From Microglena sp. YARC (lineage: Eukaryota; Chlorophyta; Chlorophyceae; Chlamydomonadales; Chlamydomonadaceae): a stretch of DNA of 64,000 nt. Each line of letters starts with the position of its first letter. Positions within the stretch are counted from its first letter, which is position 1. This document shows, piece by piece, positions 31,109 to 40,541 of this stretch. Position numbers and translations under genes: made by a program. The stretch spans positions 40,743,882 to 40,807,881 of the forward strand of contig CM039464.1 in NCBI GenBank assembly GCA_022414725.1. Direction: 5' to 3'. The notes under the pieces are model-generated. The model was not told the DNA's origin, searched no databases, and saw nothing but the letters and a program-made list of their open reading frames with translations.

Positions 31109-34100
31109 GTAGGTCACACATTTTTTTTTTTTTTTTTTTAGTTGTGAAAGGACTTTCACCCCAGGAGGTGGGTCTCCCGACACAAATCAGCGACACAGAG
31201 GATTCAGTTTGAATGGTGGTGCCACTCCTACAATATGCAAAGTAGGCGCACTTAGGGTTGGTGAGAGATACCAACCCACATGTCATTGATTAGACGCTCA
31301 GGGTCTCTGGTTCTAGCGGCTCCGATAGGTGCCCTGTCAGCCATACTGGCCTTGCACTTCATCGCCATCTGAGCAGATGATGAAGTGCGAGGCCAGTATG
31401 GCTGTCACCCCTATTCAACCTCCTCTAGTGGCTTACGGTAGACTTGTGAACGCCTTGAATGCATGTGGATTTGTTGTTTTTGTTGTTGTATGCAGTTGCT
31501 GTTCAGTTTTGTTTTAGCGATGTGTCGCTATTAGCGATAAAACCCATCGCTATCAAGATTGGCGTAGCGATGAAAGCGATTTAAGCAATGCAGCTGGATC
31601 TGGCTCTAGAGTCCCAACTGGCATGGCCCAGGCCGCCTAGAGTAGGATTTGTGGCCAGGCTCCCACCCCACCCCCCTGTGCAGTAACACCCACACGTGAT
31701 GACTCTCCCCTGGTTCTATTAGTGGTCGAACCCTGCTCGGCAGTTACAGAAAAGGGGTCGAGGGCACGCTGCAGCTTCGTTGCTGTCCTCAAGGTCAATA
31801 TCACATTTCCATCTGTCGAATATTCCGAGGATGCTCCCTGATAAGAGGAAGACCGTTCCCCTTATGGGTCATGACCAAACAGATGTATTGAGGACCATGC
31901 ATGGAGTTGACTTGGTGCTTAGGCTGTCAATTGGAGTCAATTGGAAAGCTTGAAAGCCCAACTGAGAGGGTAACTGCATGCAAAGCAGAAGCTCTAGGCG
32001 TTTAGCTTTGTGATTGCGCAGTTCTGGTACACTGCGCGGAATCAACTATTTGCAACTTGGATGCAGGTTGAACCAGGTGGGTTGAATTTACAACCTGGTC
32101 TTTTTATGTCTGCATGATGAAAGCCGCAAATGAAGCGTACGAGCGGTGGGCAGATTTGTGGGAGAAGGGGAGTGTGTGCATGTTGGTGGGTGGTTGTGTC
32201 GTGGTGTGTGTGAGGGTGTGGGTGGGGGTTGGGGGAGAGAAGGGCAAGGGAGTGGTGCTGGAGGGGGTAAGTTGCAGGGTACTTGTATCGACCAAATCGG
32301 CCAGCGCTTTAACGCACTTGAAAGAAAAAAACTGCGCTTTGTTGTGCGAAAAGCGCAAAAATTGCTTGCTGCGCCCAGAGGGGGTTGCAAAAAACTGTGC
32401 GAAACGCGCAGTGGGGCTCAAAAAGGCAGCGCGCCAGCGCGCAAAAGCGCGCGCTTGGAAGTACCCTGGTAAGTTGTAGTGCAGGGGTTCAATCATCTGA
32501 ACTTATGGAGTGTATGTGTATTTGGGAGTAACCGAGACCAGACCTAGACCCACTTAAGCTCGGCCAATGGCCACTCGTGCAGCATACCAGCATTGCTCAG
32601 TATAAATAATGTATACCTAAATTTAAATTAGAAGTTAGAATGTTGAAAGAAGCCAGTTTGAAAATAGCTATAAATAGCTACAAAGGGAGACTGGCCAGAT
32701 GGCTCCGGAACCAGAATAGCTATGAGAAGGGGGGTCTTCAAAAACGAAAAAAACTTGTTGCTGTTGTAAACTGTCTTATTTGATTGCAGTACCAAGTCAG
32801 TGAGAACTACCAGCTCACGTGCTTCCATACTACTACTTACTCCTCACTATGGTGAGACTCCCCTTCATGAGGCGGCTAGCTATGGGAATGTGGATGCCTT
32901 GCATGTGTTGAGCGACGGATGATTAGAAACACTTGCCCTATGCCTTTGTAATGAGCAGCGTTGTTGCTGCTGTGAATTGCGTTACTAGTGCATTAGAAAT
33001 TCAGTTACTACTGCCAGCTCACATGCTCATACACCACAGCTTACTCCTCAGCTTGATTGGAGACCCCTTCATATTGCGGCGTACACTGGGCACGTGGACG
33101 CCTTGGATGCGTTGTTGGACAGGGCAGACAAAATATCAGGGGGCAGAAAACAGGGCAGACACCACATGCGGGGGAGGATGGATCACCGAATACCGAAACA
33201 AAACGCATTGTAGTCCCTAGACAGTGTGTTCAGCCACCACAACTGAAAAGTACTGAAAACTGCACTCCCCAACCCTAAGCCCTAGTGCAGTATGAACTGA
33301 TGCGTGGTGGTGTATGCATTCAAGGCTAGGTAGCATTGAATGCATAAAGCATGCATGCACCATTGACTATATTCACCATAATGTGTAGGAACACATGCTT
33401 GAACAAATAACACCGGATAATAGTTTTGTGAGAGTCTGTTAAGGATTCAGGGAATTCAGGGAGAGACACGACGATCAACGCTAACTCCTGTGCTCAGTGC
33501 TTGAAGACAGGAGCACGCAAACCGCAACATTCTGGCCTGCATGAGCTATTGGGGCTTGTGTGTCTAGGTCAGCCAGGCAGGTCAAGCCAAGCAGGGCCTC
33601 ATAGGCTAAGCCACGCCACGCAGGGCCTCACAGGCTACGCCATCAAGCCATGTTCTCACAAGTTCTCACTTGCATATATTGATATATACCTTAGTAATTA
33701 ATGTGTTGTTGTTGTAAACTGCGGTACTCCAGTGCGTTTTCAATTCAGTAGCAACTACCTTTTCACTTGCTCTGATACCACTGCTTACTCCTAGGATGGT
33801 ACGACTCCCCTCCATGTCGCGGCCAGATATGGACAAGTGGACGTCTTGAATGCGTGGTTGGACAAGGTAGTGGATTTCACGAAATTTAGTTTCGCCTGAA
33901 AATTGGTAGGCAGGCGGAGGGGGCGAAAACGAACTATCGCTGTTCTTTCTTTTTGTGATTCGGCCATCAGGCGACGAAGCGAAGGGCATTAAGCTACCAG
34001 CACTTGATCCCGCGTAGTAGCTGAGAACCCGCGAAAAGTAGCCGAGCCCGCAAAAAGGTGTGGCAGGTGAAGGGAGCCAACGTCGAAGCTACTACGAATG

Positions 34101-37100
34101 CGTGGTTGGACAAGGGAGCCAACATCGAAGCTACAACGAATGTGAGGCGCCCATTATGCTCGTTTGGCCTAAGTGCGAGAAGAGATTGGATAATCAAATA
34201 CGGAACCTTTAATTCAAATGCATGCTTGGTTGATCAGCCACCACACAAAAAAATACTGAAAACTGCAACTGCCTACCAACCCTATACCCTAGAGCAGTAC
34301 GAACGTACGCGTGGTGGTTTATATATTCAACACAAGGCACCCTGATGTGTAGAAACACATGCGTGCACAAACAGTGGAGAGTATTTCACACTTGCAAGTT
34401 AGTCTGCCTTGGTAAGCATTGTTATTGTTGTTTTAAATTAAGTTACTTCAGAGCAGTAGCAAGTCAGTGGAAACTTCTAGCTCACATGCTCTCATACCAC
34501 TGCTCACTCCTCAGGTTGGTGAGACTCCCCTCCATGTTGCGGCCAAATATGGACAAGTTGACGTCTTGAATGCGTTGATGGACAGGGGGGCCAACATCTC
34601 AGCCACAGATAATGTGAGGCACCCATTATACTAGCTTCTTTCACCTGCCTGGGCTCGGGGAAGACACAAGTTGGCGGTACACCCTCTTGCGGGTGTACCG
34701 CCAACTTATGCGGGTGTACCGCCAACTTATGTTTCACCTGCCTGGGCTCGGGGAAGATAGAATGGATGACCGAATACCGGACCCCAGGCCCAAATGCATT
34801 CTTGTCCCTAGTCACTTTGATCAGCCACCACACTTAAAACCAATGGGTTGGTGTAGTCACCATACATATACCAATGGGTTGATGTAGTCACCATACATAT
34901 ACCACATTGGTTAGGGGTGTACACATGAACCTATGGAACATGATAACATGGGTACAAGGGTCACATGAATGGGTTGGTGTAGTCACCATACATATACCAC
35001 ATTGTTTAGGGGTACACACATGAACCTATGGAACATGATAACATGGGTGCAAGGGTCACATGAATGGGTTGGTGTAGTCACCATACATATACCACATTGG
35101 TTAGGGGTGTACACATGAACCTATGGAACATGACTACACAACACAACCACACAAGAAAAACTTAAAACCAAATACTCTAACTGCAGTACAAAATGTTGTA
35201 TGGTTGATACATTCAACACCAGTCACTCAGATGTGTCTAGCACATGCTTGCCCAAACACTGGAGAGGTGTTCTCACTTGCAAGTCTGCCTTTGTAAGCAT
35301 TGTTATTGTTGTTAACTCTATTACTTTGGTGAAATAGCAAGTCAGTGACAACTTCCGGATCAATAGCTCTCATACCACTTCTCACTCCTCAGATTGGTGC
35401 GACTCCTCTTCATTATGCGGCTGACAATGGGCAAGTGGAGGCTATGAATGCGTTGTTCGACAGGGGGGCCAGCATCTCAGCCACAGATGATGTGAGGCAC
35501 CCATTTCACTTGCTTGTTTCACCTACCTGGGTTCCATTCGGGGGACAATAGATCACCCAATACCGGACCCTAGACCCAAACACATCATTGTCCCTAGTCA
35601 GTGTGATCAGCCACCAAACCAACCAAATATTGTAAACTGCACCTTCCAACCCTATACCCTAGGGCATTACGAACTGATGCGTGGTGGTGTATGCATTCAA
35701 CGCAAGTCACACGGGTTTGTAGAAACACATGCTTGCACAAACAATGGAGAGTATTTCACACATGCATATCTACCTTTGTAAGCAAGTATATTGTCGTTTA
35801 AAACTACGTTGAGAGTAGTAACAAGTCAGTCATAAGTTCCAACTCACATTCTCTCATACCACTGCTTGATCCTCAGTTTGGTGAGACTCCCCTTCATCTA
35901 GCGGCCATGGAGGGACATGTGGAGGCTATGAACCTGCTGTTGGACAAGGGAGCCGACATCGAAGCCAATACGAGTGTAAGGCACCCATTGTATTTGTTTG
36001 AATTGCATGTGACGGAGAATGGATCACCGGATACTGTGCCCTACATTAAAATGCATGCTTTGTCCCTAGCCAGTGTGCCCAGCCACCACAAAAAATAAAT
36101 ACTGTAAACTGCATCTTCTTACCCTGTACTCTAGGGCACTACGAGCTGATGCGTGGTGGTGTATGCATTCAACGCAAGTCACCCCGGTCACCATCTCGCA
36201 ATTTCACACCTGGGCATCGGGCTGCCATATACTGAATGTTTCTGCCCCGCCTAAGTCTACACCTGGGCATCGGGCTGCCATATACTGAATGTTTCTACCC
36301 CACCAAAGTCTACACCTGGGCCTATGGCTGCCATATACTGAATGTTTCTGCCCCGCCTAAGTCTACACCTGGGCATCGGGCTGCCATATACTGAATGTTT
36401 CTACCCCACCAAAGTCTACATCTGGGCATATGGCTGCCATATACTTAATGTTCATGGCCAATTCCTTTAAAAATAACTGCCCTGGTGTGTATAAACACAT
36501 GCTTGCACAAACAATGGAAAGTATTTCACACATGCAAGTCTGCCTTTGTACGCATGTATATTATGGTTGTATACTGCGTTAAGTGTAGTAGCAAGTCAGT
36601 GATAAGTTCCAACTCACATGCTCTCATATCACTGCTTACTCCTAGGATGGTGAGACTCCCCTTCATCTAGCGGCCCGCTGGGGGCAAGTGGAGGCCTTGA
36701 ATGCATTGCTGGACAAGGGAGGCAACATCGAAGCCACTAAGGATGTGAGACGCCCTTTGTAATAGTTTGGACTGAGTGTGGGGGAGAGTGGATAACTGGT
36801 TACCATACCCTACATTAAAATGCTTGCTTTATCCCTAGTCAGTGTGATCAGCCACCACAGAAAATATGTACTGTAAACTGCACCTTCTAACCCTATACCC
36901 TAGGGCAGTACACACTGACGCGTGGTGGTGTATGCATTCAACGCAAGTCACCCTGGTGTGTAGAAACACATGCTTGCACAAACAATGGAGAGTATTTCAC
37001 ACTTGCAAGTCTGCCTTTGTAAGCAAGTATATTGCTGTTCTAAACTGTGTTTGGTGTAGTAGCAAGTCAGTGAGAAGTACCAACTCACAAGCTCACATAC

Positions 37101-38726
37101 CACTACTTACTTCTCAGAATGGTCAGACTCCCCTTCACGAGGCGGCCAGCTGGGGGCAAGTGGAGGCCTTGAATGCGTTGTTTGGCAAGGGAGCCAACAT
37201 GTCAGCTACAGATGAGGTGGGGCGCCCTTTGTACTTGTTTGGACTGAGTGTGGGGGAGAATGGATCACCAGTTACCGAAACCTGCATCAAAATGCATGCT
37301 TGTCCCGCCCTAGCATGTGTGACCAGCCACCAGATAGACCAAATACTGTCAACTCCATCCTCCAACCCTATACCCTAGGGCAGTACGAACGTACGCGTGG
37401 TGGTGTAAGCATTCAACGCAAGTCACCCTAATGTGTAGAAACATATGCTTGCACAAAGAATGGAGAGTTTTTCACATTTGCAAGTCTTCCTCTGTAAACA
37501 ATTATATTGTTGTAAACTGCTTTAAGTGTAGTAGCAAGTCAGTGATAAGTTCCAATTCACATGCTCCCATACCACTGCTTACTGCTCAGTTTGGTGAGGA
37601 TCCCCTTCATTCTGCGGCCTACTTTGGGCAAGTGGAGGCCTTGAATGCGTTGTTGGACAAGGGAGCTGACATCTGGACTACAGATGAGGTGAGGCGCTGA
37701 CGGAATGACACTCTTAGGAGTGGGAAGATGGATAAGAGAGATTGATACTCGGGCGTCTTACAAGTCGGGGGCGCTACTGTGAGCGCCTCTGGGCATCAAC
37801 TCTGTCATGAGGTTACGGGTTTAGGACTGCGGCTACGTGTATGTGTATACGCCACAGTCAGTGAGACGGACCTACCAGTCATCTAGTTCTGACAGGCGCC
37901 CATTGTACTTGTTTGGACTGAGTGTGGGGGAGAATGGATGGCGGATTACTGAACCCTACATAAATTGAAAGCTTGCCCCTAGTCAGTGTGATGAAAACAA
38001 AAATCGGGAAACCTCATTATTCAACCCTAAACCCTAGGGCAGTACGAACTGACATGGTTGTTTATGTTATCATTCAACACAAAACCCCGATGTGTAATAC
38101 ACGATTTCCATGAATCCTTCCAACACCCCATGTGCCCCGAGTACCCTTGTAATACGTAACAGCTTGAATCCCCCCCCCCCCCCCCCCCCCCCCCTTCCCA
38201 ACACACACACACACTCCACTAATAGGCACAGCGATTTGCGCATGACTGGTTTGGACACCAACTCATACTACCTGCTGTCTAGTTATGATAAACGCCTGGT
38301 GGGTGGGTGGTTGGGTGGGTGGTGTGGTGGGTGGGTGGGTGGGTGGGTTGGTGGTGTGGTGGTGGGTGGGTGGGTGGGTGGGTGGTTGGGTGGGTGGTGT
38401 GGTGGGTGGTGGGTGGTTGGGTGGGTGGTGTGGTGGGTGGGTAGGTGGTCGGGTGGGTTGGTGTGGTGGTGGGTGGGTGGTGGTGTGGTGGTGGGTGGGT
38501 GGGTGGTGTTAAGGGAGCCCGTCGTATGCGTGTGGGGAGCGGTCTCCTACCTCAACTGGACAAGCTACCATCGCGGTTGACGACGACCTACCTGCTGTCT
38601 AAGATGCTCAAATATTTATCAGTCCCTTAATCATCTATGCATGATGCCTTGCAGTATGGAGATACGGCATATGACGAGGCAGACAACGCTGAAGTCCGCA
38701 GTGCTCTCCTCAGCCGTATGGGCTGA
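31010..38726 (+). CDS. Ankyrin-repeat protein gene (multi-exon, one repeat per exon)
   Basis: A tandem series of exons each encodes exactly one ankyrin repeat, the 33-residue helix-loop-helix scaffold used for protein-protein binding. Seven exons are 99 bp, phase 0 at both ends, and read like NGETPLHLAAxxGQVEALNA followed by LLDKGADIEATxD. One further repeat is split by an internal intron, two others are damaged, and a 72-bp final exon ends the gene at 38726. Introns between the exons are also homologous (TTTGGACTGAGTGTGGGGGA, AACCCTATACCCTAGGGCAG, ACACATGCTTGCACAAACAA), so the duplicated unit is exon plus intron, exactly 472 bp for the last two full steps. Sharing of symmetrical phase-0 exons allows repeat number to change without breaking the frame. 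The 5' part and any effector domain are not identified; the signal-peptide exon at 29587 is only a candidate. Confidence 0.75.
31121..31240 (-). mobile_element. Retroposon family R2 3' end, copy 3 (poly-A)
   Basis: On the minus strand the element ends GGGTGAAAGTCCTTTCACAA, CTAAAAAA and on, with a 19-base A tract (T at 31121-31139). It is inserted 12 bases past the donor of ankyrin exon 1. It shares TCGGGAGACCCACCTCCTGG with copy 1 and GGAGTGGCA-type sequence with copy 2. Confidence 0.65.
31338..31404. repeat. 26-bp inverted repeat hairpin
   Basis: CAGCCATACTGGCCTTGCAC and on (31338-31363) pairs with 31379-31404 with one mismatch, around a 15-base spacer. It lies in intron sequence of the ankyrin gene. 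Confidence 0.8.
32275..32468. mobile_element. hAT-like MITE, copy 2 (194 bp), perfect 8-bp target duplication
   Basis: Ends CAGGGTACTT and AAGTACCCTG. The octamer GTAAGTTG stands immediately outside each end (32267-32274 and 32469-32476). The interior is GCGCA-rich like copy 1 (AAAACTGTGCGAAACGCGCA, GTGGGGCTCAAAAAGG). This copy gives the clearest evidence for a hAT-type transposition mechanism. It sits in an intron of the ankyrin gene. Confidence 0.85.
32848..32919 (+). pseudogene. Dead ankyrin exon (lost acceptor, truncated)
   Basis: It encodes YGETPLHEAASYGNVDALHV followed by LSDG and then a stop. The acceptor position reads CTCCTCAC where live copies have CTCCTCAG, and the second half of the repeat is missing, so it should be skipped in splicing. 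Confidence 0.7.
33052..33126 (+). pseudogene. Degraded ankyrin exon without donor
   Basis: The acceptor CTCCTCAG is intact and the sequence reads LDWRPLHIAAYTGHVDALDA then LLDRAD, but the GADI part and the GTGAGG donor are replaced by a partial duplication (AGGGCAGACAAAATATCAGG, AGGGCAGACACCACATG). It may be skipped or may use a cryptic donor. Confidence 0.6.
33795..33866 (+). CDS. Ankyrin exon, split repeat part a
   Basis: 72 bp, phase 0: DGTTPLHVAARYGQVDVLNA then WLDK, with donor GACAAG|GTAGTG. It is separated from its second half by a 206-bp intron inside the ankyrin fold. Confidence 0.6.
33867..34072 (+). other. Intron (or inserted element) inside an ankyrin repeat
   Basis: 206 bases with GT at the start and AG at the end interrupt the repeat exactly at DK|GA. 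Removing them restores GACAAG-GGAGCC in frame. It contains an inverted pair, CACGAAATTTAGTTTCGC and GCGAAGGGC-like sequence, and CCCGCGTAGTAGCTGAGAAC/CCCGCGAAAAGTAGCCGAGC direct repeats. No other repeat exon of this gene has an intron here, so it is a recent gain. Confidence 0.5.
34073..34141 (+). CDS. Ankyrin exon, split repeat part b (duplicated loop)
   Basis: 69 bp, phase 0, donor AAT|GTGAGG. It reads GANVEATTNAWLDKGANIEA then TTN: the WLDKGANIEATT segment is present twice, so this repeat is 47 residues long, 14 more than the standard 33. Confidence 0.6.
34515..34613 (+). CDS. Ankyrin exon, 99 bp (repeat 5 by position)
   Basis: Acceptor CTCCTCAG, donor AAT|GTGAGG. VGETPLHVAAKYGQVDVLNA then LMDRGANISATDN. 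All ankyrin core positions (TPLH, AA, G, LL/LM, GAN) are kept. Confidence 0.85.
34640..35135. repeat. Intron minisatellite and hairpin in the ankyrin gene
   Basis: 34668-34684 (AAGTTGGCGGTACACCC) is inverted at 34691-34707 and again at 34712-34728, flanked by two copies of TTTCACCTGCCTGGGCTCGG. Then TGGGTTGGTGTAGTCACCAT, ACATATACCACATTGGTTAG and TGAACCTATGGAACATGATA repeat about three times (34843-35135). These insertions explain why this intron is 400 bases longer than its paralogues. Confidence 0.75.
35393..35491 (+). CDS. Ankyrin exon, 99 bp (repeat 6 by position)
   Basis: Acceptor CTCCTCAG, donor GAT|GTGAGG. IGATPLHYAADNGQVEAMNA then LFDRGASISATDD. Closest in sequence to the exon at 34515 (shared RGA(N/S)ISATD). 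Confidence 0.85.
35877..35975 (+). CDS. Ankyrin exon, 99 bp (repeat 7 by position)
   Basis: Acceptor ATCCTCAG, donor AGT|GTAAGG. FGETPLHLAAMEGHVEAMNL then LLDKGADIEANTS. Confidence 0.85.
36207..36456 (+). repeat. 53-bp minisatellite in an ankyrin intron
   Basis: Five copies of CACCTGGGCATCGGGCTGCC, ATATACTGAATGTTTCTGCC and on alternate between an A type (GCCCCGCCTAAG) and a B type (ACCCCACCAAAG). The array therefore grew as A-B dimers of 106 bp. It is absent from the paralogous introns. Confidence 0.85.
36646..36744 (+). CDS. Ankyrin exon, 99 bp (repeat 8 by position)
   Basis: Acceptor CTCCTAG, donor GAT|GTGAGA. DGETPLHLAARWGQVEALNA then LLDKGGNIEATKD. The GAD/GAN turn is GGN here. Confidence 0.85.
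37118..37216 (+). CDS. Ankyrin exon, 99 bp (repeat 9 by position)
   Basis: Acceptor CTTCTCAG, donor GAG|GTGGGG. NGQTPLHEAASWGQVEALNA then LFGKGANMSATDE. It starts exactly 472 bp after the preceding exon. Confidence 0.85.
37590..37688 (+). CDS. Ankyrin exon, 99 bp (repeat 10 by position)
   Basis: Acceptor CTGCTCAG, donor GAG|GTGAGG. FGEDPLHSAAYFGQVEALNA then LLDKGADIWTTDE. Again exactly 472 bp after the previous exon start. Confidence 0.85.
37698..37893. mobile_element. 196-bp insertion with 6-bp flanking duplication in an ankyrin intron
   Basis: The paralogous introns read GTGAGGCGCCCATTGTACTT without interruption. Here the intron is split after AGGCGC (37692-37697) and resumes with AGGCGC (37894-37899). 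The insert begins TGACGGAATG and ends TAGTTCTGAC, has no coding capacity and no clear internal promoter. Its class is unknown. Confidence 0.7.
38170..38194 (+). repeat. 25-base poly-C tract
   Basis: Uninterrupted C run followed by TTCCCA and (AC)n. Homopolymer lengths of this size are prone to assembly error. Confidence 0.9.
38282..38587 (-). mobile_element. SINE copy with an internal (GGTGGG)n expansion and 14-bp target duplication
   Basis: The minus-strand SINE body matches 52741-52860 (TCGTCGTCAACCGCGATGGT, TAGCTTGTCCAGTTGAGGTA, GGAGACCGCTCCCCAC, GCTCCCTTAACACC) but lacks the tRNA-like head. At the CACGCCCCACCAGGCG position the sequence has expanded into a GGTGGGTGGGTGG minisatellite (38299-38512). 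The 14-mer CTACCTGCTGTCTA flanks it at 38268-38281 and 38588-38601. Confidence 0.8.
38655..38726 (+). CDS. Ankyrin gene, terminal exon
   Basis: Acceptor GATGCCTTGCAG, phase 0. YGDTAYDEADNAEVRSALLS then RMG and a stop at 38724-38726. It is a capping half-repeat (TAYDEAxxxxAEVRSAL), as commonly closes ankyrin stacks. The intron before it contains the SINE and the poly-C tract. Confidence 0.7.
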   Translation, partial: YGDTAYDEADNAEVRSALLSRMG

Positions 38727-39164
38727 GTGCAGCTACCGTGTACAGATCAAACTGGCCTCATGACCCATAGATTTTATTTTTGACTACGTGCAGCAGCTTC
38801 TAGGCAGCTCCCTATCGTTCAGTACTGGAAAGCTGATTATGAAGATGATCATAATCATGATAATTACATTTTCCTGGTGCCCTACAGGACTCCACTTGTG
38901 CCTATAGGTTGACGAAATCAAGGGGGACGGACTTGAGGACATTAAATACGGATAGGATAGATAACGCCTGGAGGGGCGTGGTGTTAAGGGGACCCTCCCG
39001 TACGCCGCAGCTGGGGAAAGTCACCATGGCAGACATAGTAAGTGTCACCCTCCAGGCGGGAGGGACTCCTTCATGCGACGTGTGCAAAGAATGCTGGTAC
39101 AGGAGGCGGTAGATTCTCTGTGCAGCTTAGAGATGAGTTTTGTCTACGTGTTTGCGACTGATCC

Positions 39165-39413
39165 CTAAGGTGGAAGAGATTTGGTAATAGTTGGGATTGG
39201 TATGGTACCAGTGGTACCTATGGTGAAGACTAGGTAGTGTACAAGGAATCCTTGTTGTTGAAGGATACGTTGGAGCTCCTTATGCTGAACGCTCTTTTCC
39301 TGGAATTTGATTTGGTGGTTAGTGTCTGAGCAGTAGCCCAGTTCAACTAGGTAGGCTTTTCTTGGTTTGGATTCGTCGTCAATGAGGAGGAGATCAGGCC
39401 TGTATTTATCCAT
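39165..39413 (-). pseudogene. LINE restriction-like endonuclease domain (C-terminal)
   Basis: It reads YRPDLLLIDDESKPRKAYLV then ELGYCSDTN, and later EKSVQHKELQRIL, QQQGFLVHYLVFTIGTTGTI. The RPD...(V/L)E and following K...HxEL and G(T/S)xG positions follow the pattern of the PD-(D/E)XK-like endonuclease of R2/CRE/Dualen-type LINEs, which nicks target DNA to prime reverse transcription. It is open over 82 codons and ends at 39165. The assignment is by pattern, so moderate. Confidence 0.55.
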
Positions 39414-39569
39414 GTGGCTTGGGGAAGATCAGGGGGTTTGAGGGTGGCTGGGGTCTTGTGGAATGTCGGAGGTCGCTTCACAAGTGCCTGCATCCATGTA
39501 CATGGGGAGAGCCCCAGAGCTCCTTTGGCTACTGCCTTTGGATGAGTTGGACCGCCTTATTATGTCTGT

Positions 39570-40007
39570 TTAATATACATTCCTTTGAAGACAGGGTGGC
39601 TGCACCGCAGCAAGAATATGGCCAGCTCCGTCCTGTGCTTTGCGACAAAGAGGGCAGTTATCATCAGAGGGGGGGCTAGTGCTAGTACCATAGGGGCGTT
39701 TGTATCTGTACGCCAATTTCCTAGTCCATAAGCGTCCCCACCGAGCCTTGTGGATTTGTATTTTTTGCACCATTTCATGTCGGTGGAATTGCCAGAAACG
39801 ATTACTAGCCTGAGGGAGGAGGAAGGGGTTGGCTTGCTCCCACATGGAGGCGTATATGCCCGTGATGTTGGCATGCCCGGTGTGCAGGGGGGTGGGGAGG
39901 TTAGCCTTGATACCCTTGGTGAGAATTGTTGGCCGGGTGCCGGGGGGCTGGTCCCCATTAATAGATTTGGGGGCTGGACAGACGGCCAGTGCATATTGAG
40001 TGCGCAT
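39570..40007 (-). pseudogene. LINE zinc-finger region downstream of RNase H
   Basis: An open stretch of 145 codons continues the RNase H frame and ends in a CPLCRKAQDGAGHILA finger (C-x2-C-x7-H type) with an upstream WGRLWTRKLAYRYKRPYG. In LINEs this CCHH/CCHC motif follows RT or RNase H. The last His/Cys falls across a frameshift (the other frame continues LLRCSHPVFKGMYIK). Confidence 0.65.
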
Positions 40008-40029
40008 GTTCCCCTGTTTTAACTGGCCA

Positions 40030-40541
40030 ATTACATTGTATCCTGTCGTCGCTTCTTTCGCGAGCGTGTCTGCCTTGTCATTCCCTATGATTCCTGAGTG
40101 AGATCGGACCTTAAGCAGGCGCGTGGTAGCAGCAGCGTTGTGTCTGTTGATAATGTGGATGGCGATGTCTTGCAGGAGTCACGGTGTTTGTTTTCCCGGG
40201 TCCTGCTGGGATGGTAAATGTGCAGGTTAATAAGCTGCAAGGAACATAAGCTGTCGGAGTAGATGGTGAGTTCTTCATCTATTTCGGAGTGTATGAGTGC
40301 TTGTTGGATTGCACACGAGTTCGGCGCGATTGATGTCGGCAGTGATGCCCTGTCCGCCAGGGTCTATGCGGAGGCAACGTGAAGCGGCCCTGGGGGAGTA
40401 TACGCCTGCCCCTAGGCGGAGGACGCCGTCTTTGTCTATGATGGCACTTCCATCTGTGTATAGAGCGAGGCCTGGTGCTTGTAGGATAGCATGTGTGCAC
40501 GGGAGCACGGGGGGTGTTATGGGTGTGGGGTCTATCTGCAT
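40030..40541 (-). pseudogene. LINE RNase H domain
   Basis: All four catalytic positions can be found across two frames: ALYTDGSAIIDKDG (first Asp), INRAELV (Glu), ELTIYSDSLCSLQLI (second Asp), and KVRSHSGIIGNDKADTLAKE (His and last Asp). It degrades the RNA strand during element copying. One frameshift near 40310 separates the first two motifs from the rest. Confidence 0.8.
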
